From: Persicaria tinctoria
Taxonomy: Eukaryota; Streptophyta; Magnoliopsida; Caryophyllales; Polygonaceae
DNA length: 64,000 nucleotides
NCBI GenBank assembly: GCA_037127255.1
Contig: JBANSL010000003.1
Location: forward strand, 1,242,501 to 1,306,500
Direction of reading: 5' to 3'
Made by a program: the position numbers and the translations under genes. Numbering within the stretch: the first letter of the stretch is position 1; every line of letters starts with the position of its first letter. Under the pieces are notes generated by a model. That model was not told where the DNA came from. It worked only from the letters and a program-made list of their open reading frames with translations, and did not search any database. Of this stretch, positions 18,720 through 29,349 are shown piece by piece.

Positions 18720-20606
18720 TTAAACCACTCCCTGATTTTTAGTCGATTCATCATCGTCTCGCACCCCTTCGGTACTGTTGGTGCCCAGGGGGACTAGATT
18801 AACTACTCCTTCAGGATTCGCCCAGAAGCGGCCTTGAATATGATTGAGGCCCTCCACCGAATTAATCTGGTTTTTTTCTTCCATCATGAACTGTATCAGT
18901 TCTTCCTCCCCTGACTTCGGAAGCCCCTGTTGATGTTCCTGCATCAATTTCTTCTTATTGATTTTCAGATATTTACTTTCCTTCGTAACATCAAACAACG
19001 CCAAAGAGAGGCTCTGGTCTTTGGGCTTCAGATTTTTAGTGGGCTTCTTCTTATTGACTCCTTTCCTCTTTTTAGGGCCCAATTTCAGGTCCACAACCGA
19101 CTTACTTTCCTCTCCTCTACTCGTGGATATTTCGGAGTTACTAGTGACCTCATCATTATCAGGATTGTGCAAGATCTCGTTTCTAACAACCTCAGCCATC
19201 ACAATCTCAGCCTCCTTAGCATTAATTCTCTCCTCCTCGTTACTGCTACTGACAGCTGCATTAATTTCGTTACTATCCCGATGATTATTCTCTGGCCTTC
19301 CCGTACCAACGGTCGTCTCCTTCCTCTCCCTCGCCTTCTCTCTTTCCGGCGCCTCCGATCTCTGCCCGCCGGTGGAGCTCTCAGGTTTGTTACCAGCCTT
19401 TTGCTGCGATTTGCCAGACTCCTGGTTCTTACCTTGGTTGATCCCGCTGACCCCAGTGCCCCTCCCCTTAGATCCCTCTCCAAACTTACTTCTCCAAACT
19501 CCTCCGGTGGTGGCCTGTTGATTACTTTGACTGTTCCTCCTCGCTATGTTCCTTTTCTTCACTTCCATCCATTCCCCATGACTGTTGGTACTCTTCACTT
19601 GATCTTGCCCCTCAGTCCGATCTTCACTACGTAGTCCTTCATCCTTCTTCCCTCCAGTCCCTTTAGACGGGGTTTCCGTCTCCTCGACATCCTTTCTACC
19701 CGAGCTCTCTTGGCAATTCGCCCTGATGTGTCCAACACGGCCACATCCAAAACAAATCGATGGAATTCCCTCATATTCGACAAGGTATCTCTGACCATTT
19801 ATGCCTATTGACCCTTTTAGAGGTTCCTCCAGATTGACTTCAATGCACACCCTAGCAAACTTACCCCTTCCAGTGTATAACGTCCGTCTGTCCACTCTAA
19901 TCGGCGTTCCTAGACCTGCAATCGCTTGTAATAGAACTTCCTCTTGGTACAGGTGGAGCGGAAGATCGGCAATCCTCACCCAGGCCGGAGCCGTTTTGAT
20001 AGAGTCTCTTGGTTTGAAATCTGGCGTCCAAGCCCTCATAATTAAACATCGACCACAAAAGGACCAAGGTCCTCCTGTCATGGCACCTATGTAGCTCTTC
20101 TCCGATTCGAAACGCACCAGAAAGCTCCCGTAAGGAAGATCGATGACCTGCAATTTGCCCATTCTGCTCCAGATTTCCCGAATTTTCCTTTCCATGACAT
20201 GGAGAGGCAAAGGATGTCCAAGAAGTTTAACCACCAGAGAGTGTTTCCACACACTAGCAAGGGCTGCTATCACATCCTCCTCAATATGAACCTCTGGATC
20301 CCCCCCCCCCCCCTTGCCTCCCGGAAACGAAATCGAGATTTTCCCTTTCAGGAACTCATTGCTGATGGAAGTTCTGTGTTGTTCTACTCCGCCTCCAACC
20401 ACCAAATCCTTCCATGATCTCTTCGATTCCGATTGCTCTTTCGGCCCCTCCTTCGAGTTAACTTGCCCAGATGTTTCAATCTCCATCTTATCCCTCCTAT
20501 CATCGGGTGGCTGGGGTGGGGGTTCGCTCGGAGGCACCGGGGCAGGGAAGAAGAAAAATGGTTTTTCTGAGAAAAATGGTTTTTCTGGGTTCATATTGCT
20601 GATCAA
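18720..20606 (-). CDS. LINE-B ORF1, gag-like protein (DUF4283 + zinc knuckle)
   Basis: 628 codons from the first ATG (20606), uninterrupted. The N-terminus contains a repeated EKPFF motif and a Pro-rich stretch. A DUF4283-like domain follows at roughly residues 100-265 (SLVVKLLGHPLPLHVMERKI..., GGPWSF, TAPAWVRIADLPLHL), then a CX2CX4HX4C zinc knuckle (CFGCGRVGHIRANC) near residue 290. The C-terminal half is highly charged and low-complexity. A later ATG (MNPEKPFF) four residues downstream is an equally good start. The intact ORF1 beside a ruined ORF2 suggests chance survival rather than selection. Confidence 0.8.
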   Translation of the reverse strand: MISNMNPEKPFFSEKPFFFFPAPVPPSEPPPQPPDDRRDKMEIETSGQVNSKEGPKEQSESKRSWKDLVVGGGVEQHRTSISNEFLKGKISISFPGGKGGGGDPEVHIEEDVIAALASVWKHSLVVKLLGHPLPLHVMERKIREIWSRMGKLQVIDLPYGSFLVRFESEKSYIGAMTGGPWSFCGRCLIMRAWTPDFKPRDSIKTAPAWVRIADLPLHLYQEEVLLQAIAGLGTPIRVDRRTLYTGRGKFARVCIEVNLEEPLKGSIGINGQRYLVEYEGIPSICFGCGRVGHIRANCQESSGRKDVEETETPSKGTGGKKDEGLRSEDRTEGQDQVKSTNSHGEWMEVKKRNIARRNSQSNQQATTGGVWRSKFGEGSKGRGTGVSGINQGKNQESGKSQQKAGNKPESSTGGQRSEAPEREKARERKETTVGTGRPENNHRDSNEINAAVSSSNEEERINAKEAEIVMAEVVRNEILHNPDNDEVTSNSEISTSRGEESKSVVDLKLGPKKRKGVNKKKPTKNLKPKDQSLSLALFDVTKESKYLKINKKKLMQEHQQGLPKSGEEELIQFMMEEKNQINSVEGLNHIQGRFWANPEGVVNLVPLGTNSTEGVRDDDESTKNQGVV

Positions 20607-20651
20607 AGATCTAAGATATTGTAGTAAGATAATAATGAGATGTAGATACTT

Positions 20652-20665
20652 GGGGCTAAGACTTG
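20652..20665. repeat. LINE-B target-site duplication, copy 2
   Basis: Exact copy of 14498-14511 (ggggctaagacttg) at the 5' end of the element. Confidence 0.85.
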
Positions 20666-21007
20666 TTTGAAATCATCTGAAAGTAAGAAGATATATAACA
20701 TAAAGGAAATGAGAAAACAAAGGATTTTTTTAGTGCAAGAAAGCAAAGGATCCTAAAGCATCCAACTCTTTAGCTTTGGATAAATCAATTTCTATTAATA
20801 AAGACTTAGGTCATTTAACTTTGGTTCTTTTGTAATTATCTATCTTTTTTATTGCTTCAGAATAAAGAACTTAGTATAAAAAACTCTCGATTTTTTTTTA
20901 TATAAGGAAAATTTCAAAATACTAAACAAAGTTTGTTCGTGAATCGAGAAATTAATCCCTCAATTTAATTTTCCATTTAAATTTATTCTAATTTTCTCAA
21001 GCGTTAT

Positions 21008-21224
21008 CAATGTCATTAACCAGGGGAATAACATATCATGGGAGATTGTGCAAATAGTTCAAGAAATCCGCTCATTCAGCCAAGGGTTTGAGACCATCAC
21101 ATTCCATCATTGCTATAGAGATGCAAATTGTGCAGCCGATTTCCTAGCTAAATCTCGGTCGAATTGTAATGTTATTTTGAGTTCTGATTGTGAGTTCCAA
21201 AACAACATCTATATAAACTCTTAA
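21008..21224 (+). pseudogene. LINE-type RNase H C-terminal fragment
   Basis: An open frame reads NVINQGNNISWEIVQIVQEI, then FHHCYRDANCAADFLAKSRS, matching the last helix and strand of the plant RNase H family (RVT_3). The catalytic N-terminal strands are missing, so this is a scrap of a retroelement or of an RNase H-like gene. Confidence 0.65.
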
Positions 21225-21613
21225 TTTAGAAGAGTTTAGGATGATGTGTTAATCTTAGAGGAATTTTATGAGTCTTAACCAATCTTTTTTTTTTGCCATT
21301 TTTCTATGATTTTTTTTAATTCTCCTTTTTTCTTTTAATTCTTTTTTTTTCTTTAATCTTACTAACTATTGGGCTTAATTTAAAACATTTAATTCAATCT
21401 AATATAACTATCTATATAAACTCTTAATTTAGAAGAGTTTAGGATGATGTGTTAATCTTAGAGGAATTTTAGGAGTCTTAACCAATCTTTTTTTTTTGCC
21501 ATTTTTCTATGATTTTTTTTAATTCTCCTTTTTTCTTTTAATTCTTTTTTTTCCTTAATCTTACTAACTATTGGGCTTAATTTAAAATATTTAATTCAAT
21601 CTAATATAACTAT
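21208..21613. repeat. 203-bp tandem duplication
   Basis: A unit starting tctatataaactcttaattt at 21208 is repeated at 21411 with very few differences. It starts inside the end of the RNase H scrap and includes long T-rich runs. The near identity points to recent duplication. Confidence 0.85.
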
Positions 21614-22094
21614 TGGGCTTAACTCAAATTCATTTACTAACTATTGTGCTTATAATTCAAAACATTGAATATAACTATTGATTATATCACATTTAAACAA
21701 TGTTATAATGATATTGAATTATTGATATTGAGTAATTTAAAATATCTATATTTATGTATTATACTTTACATAAAAATTTTTAAAAATAATTTCCTGATAT
21801 AATTGTAAGATATATTTATTGTAAAGTTTTTAATGATTTTCATCTTAACATTTATTAATATTTTATAATATTTTTATATATAATATTTTAGTTTTTAAAA
21901 AAGGCGACATGGCGCGGGAATCATACTAGTTACTATTAGAACATCCAAATCTTTGCCTAATGTAAAATAAAATAAAAAATCTAATTTTTTATTTTTTTTT
22001 TAAAAGGCATATTTGACTATTTGAGGGACAAGTCACTAAACCCTAAGCTAAAACCCCGCACGCTCACCTCAGTCCGAAACCAGTGCCGGCAGCC
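21614..22094. other. AT-rich DNA and promoter of PPR gene 1
   Basis: AT-rich without coding potential to about 22015. From 22020 the sequence (ttgagggacaagtcactaaa and on) is nearly identical to 27510-27586 upstream of PPR gene 2, so the core promoter and leader are part of the gene duplication. No clear TATA box was picked out. Confidence 0.5.
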
Positions 22095-23856
22095 ATGATC
22101 CATCAATCCCTCAAACGACTCAACTCCTTTTCCGTTGGCCGTCTCTTCACCGCCGGATCCCCCCGACTCCGAGGCTTCTGCACCGCCATGGAGGCCGAGA
22201 CAGCGGTGGTGGACGATGATTCTTCCGCCGGAGCACTAGCCGATGAACCGGGGTCTACAAATGCGGCGTGGCGCCTTTATCGGCGGCTATCGGGAATCGG
22301 AGCCACCGGAGGTAGGGTGGCGAACGTGTTGGACGGCACAATCAGGGAAGGCAGCGTGGTTGGGAAGAAGGACCTCCTCGGTTGCGTCAAGAAGCTCCGC
22401 AAGTTCAAACGCTACCATCACTGCTTCGAGGTAGCAATAAATCTTCTATCTTTGCTTTCAATCCTGCAAATTTCTATCAATTGTTGATTCGTAACCCATC
22501 ACTGCTTCGAAGTAGCAATAAATCTTCAATCTTTGCTTTCAATCCCGAAAATTTCTGTCAATTGTTGATTCGTAACCCTAATTTTTGGGGAAATTGTTGA
22601 TTCCGATGTATTAGATCTTTGAATGGATGGATAAGGCCAATTACAACTACTCGCACAGAGATCTTGCGCTGCGTCTGGATATAATCTGCAAAACAAAGGG
22701 AATTGATGAGGCCGAGAAGTTCTTTGAGGGCCTCTCTCCAGAAGAAAAGAATCTGTATACCTATGGAGCTCTTCTAAATTGCTACTGCAATGAGAAATGG
22801 ACTGATAAAGCATTTAAGCTTGTTGAAGAAATGGAGAAGATGAAATATGTTTCGGCTTTGTCCTTCAGCAACCTCATAACCCTAGCTCTAACAACTGGGG
22901 AGCCACAGAAAGTGCCTGCATTAGTTGAGGAGATGAAAAAGAGGAACTTTGGAGTTAGTGCATATGTATATGCTCTCTTGTTGCAGAGCTATCAACAGTT
23001 GAATGATATGGAAGCTGTCGAAAGAACCCTTCAGGAGATTGAGAACGATGGGAAAAATGTTCACTGGAGCATTTACAGTAACCTAGCTGCAGTGTATATC
23101 CGGAACGGTGATCCTGAGAAAGCTGTGATGGCTCTGAAGAAGCTCGAGGAAGCCTCAAAGACTGAAAAAGTTCGTGGTCCTTTGCCTTCTCATTATTTGA
23201 TTAGCTTCTATGCAGGGATGGGGAACTCGGCTGAAGTTAATCGGGTATGGGAGTCTCTCAAATCGACGTTTAGAACCACCAGCAATGTAAGCTATCTTGT
23301 TATGCTTCAAGCCCTGCTGAAACTGGGCCAGCTAGACGAGTTAGTGAAGTGCTTTAACGAGTGGAAATCCGGACACAAGGTCTATGATCCCAGACTAGCG
23401 AGTGTTGTGATTTCCAATTACCTGAGACAGAACAAGACTGAGGAGGCTGAGGCAGTGCTTAATGACGCCGTTGTGAAATCTGGAACGGCGTTTTTTAAAG
23501 GCCGTGAGATGTTGGTTGCTCACTTCTTGGACAAGGGCGAAATTAACTTAGCACTTGAGCATTTCGAAGCTGCTGTAAACGCTGTCAAGGAGAATGACAA
23601 ATGGCAGCCTAACCCGGAGAGGATCTTTGCCTTACGCCAGTATTTCGAAGAACAGAAAGACGTTGATGGCGCAGAGAAGCTCCTTGAATTGCTGAGGAAG
23701 TTGAAGTGTCTCAAGTCACAATCCTACCTGTTTTTGCTCAGGACTTATGTGGCTGCCGGCAGGACTGCTTCCGACATGCGCCAAAGGATGAAGGAAGACG
23801 GGATTGAGATCACGAGTGAGCATGAGGCCCACCTTGAGAAGGTATGCCCTCTATAA
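22095..23856 (+). CDS. P-class pentatricopeptide repeat protein, copy 1 (probably mitochondrial)
   Basis: Two exons: 22095-22430 and 22615-23856, joined at CFE|IFEWMDK, giving 525 residues. The N-terminus (MIHQSLKRLNSFSVGRLFTA) is rich in Ser, Arg and Leu and poor in acid, as for a mitochondrial targeting peptide. Behind it come tandem degenerate 35-residue PPR helix pairs, for example YTYGALLNCYCNEKWTDKAF and WSIYSNLAAVYIRNGDPEKA. The arrangement resembles the plant P-class group typified by At1g02370/At4g01990, from memory only. PPR proteins bind organellar RNA to aid its stability, splicing or translation. The intron (184 bp) contains an 81-bp tandem duplication that copies the splice donor. 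The upstream GTG at 22083 is not needed. The gene is a tandem duplicate of 27587-29349. Confidence 0.9.
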
Positions 23857-23937
23857 GGTTTCCCCCGGGGACGAAACTTTGATCTGTGATGGTTTGTACT
23901 TTGTTAGTTGGTAATACATCATGCAGTTTCAGACCAT

Positions 23938-24022
23938 ATATAAAACACAATCCATCAAAAATACAAAAACAAAACAAAACAAAACTATTTTAGCAACATA
24001 ATCAAACGAATCTATCAATATC
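23938..24022. repeat. Dispersed repeat copy behind PPR gene 1
   Basis: Matches the promoter segment at 12718-12800. It begins exactly where the homology between the 3' flanks of the two PPR genes ends (after cagaccata), marking a junction. Confidence 0.85.
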
Positions 24023-24032
24023 AAAAAAAATT

Positions 24033-25706
24033 ACCTCAATGCCCAGAAAGTACTTCAAATGGTCGAGATCCTTCATGTGAAAGCAGGAGTGGAGATAGGC
24101 CTTGAAGCGAGCAATAGATTCAGAATTGTTCCCCGCTATAATTAGATCATCAACTTGAATAAGCACATGTAGAATCAGATCTGAACGAACAAAAGAGAAC
24201 CGAGAATAATCTGCATAGGACTGATAGAATCCAGCATGACGGAGAGCATATGCTAGTTTAGATGACAGGTAAGTCCAGGGACAAATAATGCAGTGATATC
24301 AAAAGCGTCACAGATAGAGATTGAGCCAGCCTTATTAGTCGAAACAATAGAGTTATCCGGGCACTTGATGCGCCACTCATCAACCGGATGAACATTCCGA
24401 AGCAAACTTTAGTCCCCTGTCATGTGGATCGATGCACCACTGTCAAGAATCCAAGGAGTAGATGTAATACCTGCAAGAGTATTAGTCCTGGATTTGGAAT
24501 TAAACTTCTGAAACATATCTAGCATTTGATCCCATTGCTCGTTAGAGATAGTGATGCCCTGACGATCAGCAGCAGTGATAGACTGAGAACCAGACACAGC
24601 GGGACCGTTGGTGACGACAGAGTTCGTAGCAGCAGCCTTGCCATGGCCTCTTCCAGCGCCAGAATCAGAGGAAGGCGGAGCGGGTGTCGGTTTGCTGCGA
24701 GGCGGCGGTGCACTAGTGACGGGATCAACAACTCCTCCGCCATTGTTTCTCCATTCCAGATAGCCCATTATTTTGAAGTAGGCGGCACTATCGTGTCCTG
24801 TCTTGTTTCAATGGACACAGAAAAGAGATTTCTTGTCGATAGTACCTGAGGATGGGTGAGACTAACGACACTGAGCAGCGAAGGCAAGAGCATCCGTGAC
24901 AGATTGAGGAGTAGTGCGCATAGAGAGCATCCGCTCCTCCTGGACAGCAAAAGAGTGCACTTTGTTGAGGGTTGGTAAGGTATCCTGAGCGACAATGGTG
25001 GAGCGCAGAGTCCCATAGCCGAGGTCATAAAGACCCATCAAGAATTGATGAGTGCGCTCTTCCTCACACTCCTTGGCGTGATTGCCGCAGGTACAAGCCC
25101 GAGGTGCAAGATGGTTGTCAAGCTCGTTACAGAGCTTTTTGAGGCGTCCGAAATAGGCGGCGACAGACTGACCGTCCTGACGACAGCGAGCAATCTCAGA
25201 TCGCAGTTGAAGAATGCGAGGACCATTGCCAATAGAGAATCGTTGAGAAAGATCATCCCAGAGTTCCTTAATAGTGGAGAAGTAGGTGACGGTGGAGCGA
25301 AGAGAAGGCTCAATTGATTGAGTAATCCAACCGATCAGCATGACATTGATAGGACGTTAGTACTGAGAATCAGCAGAGGTGGCCGGCGGCTGAGTGATAG
25401 AGTCATCGATGAATCCGTCTTTACGCTTCGCAGAGAAGACGTTTTTCATGGCGACGGTCCATTCTTGATAATTGTCTCCTTTGAGAATCACCAGGCAAAT
25501 AGAGAGACCAGAGTGACCAGAATGATGAAGATAGTAGGGAGAGACAGGGGTAAGAGCCATGAGGGTTTGAGCAATCATAACATCGGTGGCGGTGTGGTGG
25601 TAGGGTTTGTGTTTAGGGCCGGTAGAGGCGGCGACGGTGGGGTTAGGGTAGAGCCGACGATGGCGGTAGGGTTAGGTCTAGAGGATCAAAATTAAGCCTG
25701 ATACCA
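24033..25706 (-). pseudogene. Ty1/Copia retrotransposon remnant (gag, protease start, RT scrap)
   Basis: Read on the minus strand from 25578. A gag N-terminal segment (LKGDNYQEWTVAMKNVF) has an in-frame stop, followed by a UBN2-type gag domain (IGWITQSIEPSLRSTVTYFS..., CRQDGQSVAAYFGRLKKLCN). Next come a zinc-finger region that appears degraded and the Copia protease motif WILDSGASIHMTGD (about 24449-24409). A jump then leads to an RT fragment (VLIQVDDLIIAGNNSES...DLDHLKYFLGIE, about 24200-24033), so protease remainder, integrase and much of RT are deleted. The sequence complementary to the 3' end of initiator tRNA-Met (GCCTGATACCA at 25696-25706 on the plus strand) is the primer-binding site. 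Confidence 0.85.
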
Positions 25707-25835
25707 TGAAAAATTGTTTAAGGCTCAAAAGATGATTCCTTTCATTGATTGATGTGTGTGTTTAAATAACACAATTACAACTGGATATTCTATCTTAGTT
25801 AAAAAAGATAATAAGAAAGATATCTATCTATAACA
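25707..25835 (-). repeat. Copia LTR (129 bp)
   Basis: Adjoins the primer-binding site. On the minus strand it starts TGTTATAGATAGATATC and ends CAATTTTTCA, with the TG...CA ends expected for an LTR. The second LTR was not found, in keeping with deletion of the 3' half of the element. Confidence 0.65.
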
Positions 25836-25869
25836 ACCAAGATATGCTAATATATGGTAATCCCCTATA

Positions 25870-26720
25870 AGGCTAGAGCCTTTAATTATTAATAGGGTCG
25901 ATTGGATTGGACAAACCCAGATCAACGTTCAAGGAATTACATAGAAAGTTTGGTATAGGAGCAAATTCAGAGAAATTAGAGCTTAAGAAAGCCAAATTAG
26001 CCAATGTATCTGCAACTCGGTTCGCTTGGCGCCTGACATGGTTAACTCGAACCACCCAGCCCCCCTCGTCGATCATCCGCCTGCATTGGCCGACGAGCTG
26101 GAAGTCTTGCCTTGCTTCCTTCCCCTTGTTCCGTAGCATCTCACACACCAAGACCGAGTCAGACTCAAGGATCAAGGTTGTGTACCCCATCCTTCTGGCT
26201 AGGTCCAACCCATGCTTGACTTCCCAAAGCTCATCCGTTACGGGCTTGCAGATGCCGCATACAAAGCTAAAAGCATATAAAAACTCCCCCATCGGGTCCC
26301 CGAACACGCCTCCTCCTCATGGCATCTGCGCCATCTACATTAAGCTTAACCCACCCAATCGACAGGGGACTCCACGCTATGCTGCTCTTGGAACCTATCG
26401 GCGGGGAGTTGATACTGAAACCATTCCGGAATGGCTCACCGGAAAGGACTCGTGGGTATTATTTACCAATTCAAGGGGAGTTGATACTCATGTTAGGGCT
26501 TGTAGTGACATCCTTGTAATTCCGGGCTTCTTTGGTGGCTCTTGCAGCTGACCCTCCAATGTCATCAAGCCCCTCAAAGATAAGCTTGCTCCTGCATTTC
26601 CACATAGTCCAAATCATAAGACAGTGTATCCTCTCCTTTCGTTTGATCGAAGACCCATTGCTTCACACTCATGATCGAGAAGAAGTCTGTGTATCCTCTC
26701 CTTTCCACAGAGTCCAAATA
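25870..26720 (-). pseudogene. LINE 3' fragment with RNase H domain
   Basis: The minus strand gives a piece of the ORF2 linker (LMIWTMWKCRSKLIFEG), then KLNVDGA, and an RNase H ORF (26307-25882) with TDELWEVKHGLDLARRMG, LILESDSVLV and VNHVRRQANRVADTLANLAF. Stops and frame changes separate the parts. The motif ggggagttgatact occurs twice (near 26406 and 26477). No reverse transcriptase remains. Confidence 0.75.
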
Positions 26721-26822
26721 AAGCTTTTCGGGAAAAGTCTCAAAATTGGATACATCAATTTCTATTACTAAAGACTTCGGTTATTTGACTTTGGTCCAAT
26801 CAGTTGTGACGTTAACTTAGTA

Positions 26823-27115
26823 CTCTCTACGTTAACTTGTCATTTTAGAGTTTCGATTTTGTTCAAAAAAAAAACATGTCGTTTTAGACATTATATTCAA
26901 TTAATTCTCAAATTACCCTTACTTAATTTGAATTTATCTTATCAAATTTAAATTTTGGCTCCAATTTTAGTGTTAATTATGATTGTACTTTGTTTTGGGA
27001 AGAGTAATAAGTTGAAACCAATTAAGAGGGAACTAGGAGCAATTTGGGTGTTAAAGAAATTCCTTAAAAATTGTGTCCGATGCTAAAACGATAAGTTTTT
27101 GGCGAACGGAGGGAG
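26823..27115. mobile_element. Stowaway-like MITE
   Basis: Left end CTCTCTACGTTAACTTGTC..., right end (reverse complement) CTCCCTCCGTTCGCCAAAAA, both continuing into a shared CGTTTTAG/CATTTTAG block, and flanked by TA dinucleotides. The 293-bp size and the CTCCCTCCGT ends are typical of Tc1/mariner-related MITEs. No coding capacity. Confidence 0.65.
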
Positions 27116-27117
27116 TA

Positions 27118-27586
27118 TTATAATAAACCTCTCTTGGCAATTTAATTCCTTAATTTTTTTTATATAGATAAGTATTTGAAATACCGGACAAACCATTGTC
27201 GGCAAATCGAGAATTTAATCCCCCTATTTATTTTATTTATTTTTATTTTTTTGATTAGAAAAAAATTCGAAGATCAGACAGGCCTACTCATCGAGAGGCC
27301 GACCAAAGTCGGCAGACGACGAACCGTCTAACAGAGCAATCTAAAAACAGAAATACAAATAACAGACGTAATAAATCAAACAGAAATAAATCCCTCAATT
27401 TAATTTTTTCCCATTCAATTTTATTCTAATTTTAAATTTACTTTTTTTTAAAAAAAAAAACATATTGGACTATTTGACTTTCCTATATACACCGCGGATT
27501 TACGGTACCCTTTTGAGGGACAAGTCACTAAACCCTAAGCTAAAACCCCGCACGCTCACCTCAGTCCGAAACCACTACCGGCAGCC
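27118..27586. other. Upstream region of PPR gene 2
   Basis: Diverged but recognisable counterpart of about 20880-20990 plus 22000-22094 upstream of PPR gene 1. Relative to that copy it has an extra block at about 27225-27385 (containing cgagaggccgaccaaagtcg) inserted at atccc/ccctc. The 75 bp before the ATG are almost identical to those of copy 1. Confidence 0.5.
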
Positions 27587-29349
27587 ATGATCCCTCAATC
27601 CCTCAAGCGACTCAACTCCTTCTCCGTTGGCCGTCTCTTCACCGCCGGATCCCCTCGACTCAGAGGCTTCTGCACCGCCGTCCAGCCCGAGACAGCGGCG
27701 GTGGACGATGATTCTTCCGCCGGAGCACTAGCCGATGAACCGGGGTCTACAAATGCGGCGTGGCGCCTTTATCGGCGGCTATCGGGAATCGGAGCCACCG
27801 GAGGTAGGGTGGCGAACGTGTTGGACGGCACAATCAGGGAAGGCAGCGTGGTTGGGAAGAAGGACCTCCTCGGTTGCGTCAAGAAGCTCCGCAAGTTCAA
27901 ACGCTACCATCACTGCTTCGAGGTAGCAATAAATCTTCGATCTTTGCTTTCAATCCTGCAAATTTCTGTCAATTGTTGATTCGTAACCCATCACTGCTTC
28001 GAGGTAGCAATAAATCTTCAATCTTTGCTTTCAATCCTGCAAATTTCTGTCAATTGTTGATTCGTAACCCTAATTTTTGGGAGAAATTGTTGATTCCGAT
28101 GTATTAGATCTTTGAATGGATGGATAAGGCCAATTACAACTACTCGCACAGAGATCTTGCGCTGCGTCTGGATATAATCTGCAAAATAAAGGGAATTGAT
28201 GAGGCCGAGAAGTTCTTTGAGGGCCTCTCTCCAGAGGAAAAGAATCTGTATACTTATGGAGCTCTTCTAAATTGCTACTGCAATGAGAAATGGACTGATA
28301 AAGCATTTAAGCTTGTTGAAGAAATGGAGAAGATGAAATATGTTTCAGCTTTGACCTTCAGCAACCTCATAACCCTAGCTCTAACAACTGGGCAGCCACA
28401 GAAAGTGCCTGCATTAGTCGAGGAGATGAAAAAGAGGAACTTTGTAGTTAGTTCATATGCATATGGCCTCTTGTTGCAGAGCTATCAGCAGTTGAATGAT
28501 ATGGAAGCTGTCGAAAGAACCCTTCAGGAGATTGAGAACGACGGGGAAAATGTTCACTGGAGCATTTACAGTAACCTAGCTGCAGTGTATATCCGGAATG
28601 GTGATCCCGAGAAAGCTGAGATGGCTCTGAAGAAGCTCGAGGAAGCCTCAAAGACTGAAAAAGTTCGTGTTCCTTTGCCTTCGCATTATTTGATTAGCTT
28701 CTATGCAGGGATGGGGAACTCGGCTGAAGTTAATCGGGTGTGGGAGTCTCTTAAATCAGCGTTTAGAACCACCAGCAATGTAAGCTATCTTGTTATGCTT
28801 CAAGGCCTGCTGAAACTGGGCCAGCTAGACGAGTTAGTGAAGTGCTTTAACGAGTGGAAATCCGGACACAAGGTCTATGATCACAGGCTAGCGAGTGTTG
28901 TGATTGCCGGTTACCTGAGACAGAACAAGATCGAGGAAGCTGAGGCAGTGTTTAATGACGCAGTTGAGAAATCTGGAACGGCGTTTTTTAAAGGCCGTGA
29001 GATGTTCGTTGCTCACTTCTTGGACAAGGGCGAAATTAACTTAACATTTGAGCATTTCGAAGCTGCTGTAAATGCTGTCAAGGAGAACGACAAATGGCAG
29101 CCTAACCCGGAGAGGATCTTTGCCTTCCGCAAGCATTTCGAAGAACAGAAAGACGTTGATGGCGCAGAGAAGCTCCTCAAATTGCTGAGGAAGTTGAAGT
29201 GTATCAAGTTAGAGTCCTACCTGTTTTTGCTCAGGACTTATGTGGCTGCCAGCAGGACTGCTTCCGACATGCGCCAAAGGATGAAGGAAGACGGGATTGA
29301 GATCACGAGTGAGCACGAGGCCCTCCTTGAGAAGGTATGCCCTCTATAA
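27587..29349 (+). CDS. P-class pentatricopeptide repeat protein, copy 2
   Basis: Exons 27587-27922 and 28108-29349 give 525 residues, the same length and exon structure as copy 1 and nearly the same sequence (MIPQSLKRLNSFSVGRLFTA; IFEWMDKANYNYSHRD). The differences are scattered substitutions such as GVSAYVYALL to VVSSYAYGLL, with no stop or frameshift in either copy, so both look functional. The 185-bp intron carries the same 81-bp donor duplication, so that event predates the gene duplication. In this copy the second donor keeps the exact CGAG|GTAGC context. The 3' flank stays similar to copy 1 for about 100 bp after the stop. Confidence 0.9.

Larger units (their letters stand above)
14512..20651 (-). 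mobile_element. LINE-B: near full-length L1-type element with broken ORF2
   Basis: A 6.1-kb minus-strand LINE bounded by a 14-bp target duplication, with its A-tail read as T's at 14511-14522. ORF1 (20606-18720) is open throughout. ORF2 (18653-14575) carries about five lesions. The 5' part begins only about 45 bp before the first ORF1 ATG candidate, so the element may be slightly 5'-truncated. Confidence 0.88.

Noticed and set aside
22083..22094. Upstream GTG-initiated extension of PPR gene 1
   Set aside because: Not conserved in copy 2, and plant genes rarely start at GTG; the ATG at 22095 is shared in position with copy 2.
24526..25695. Plus-strand frames over the Copia remnant
   Set aside because: They mirror the minus-strand gag region, where clear gag and protease motifs are found.
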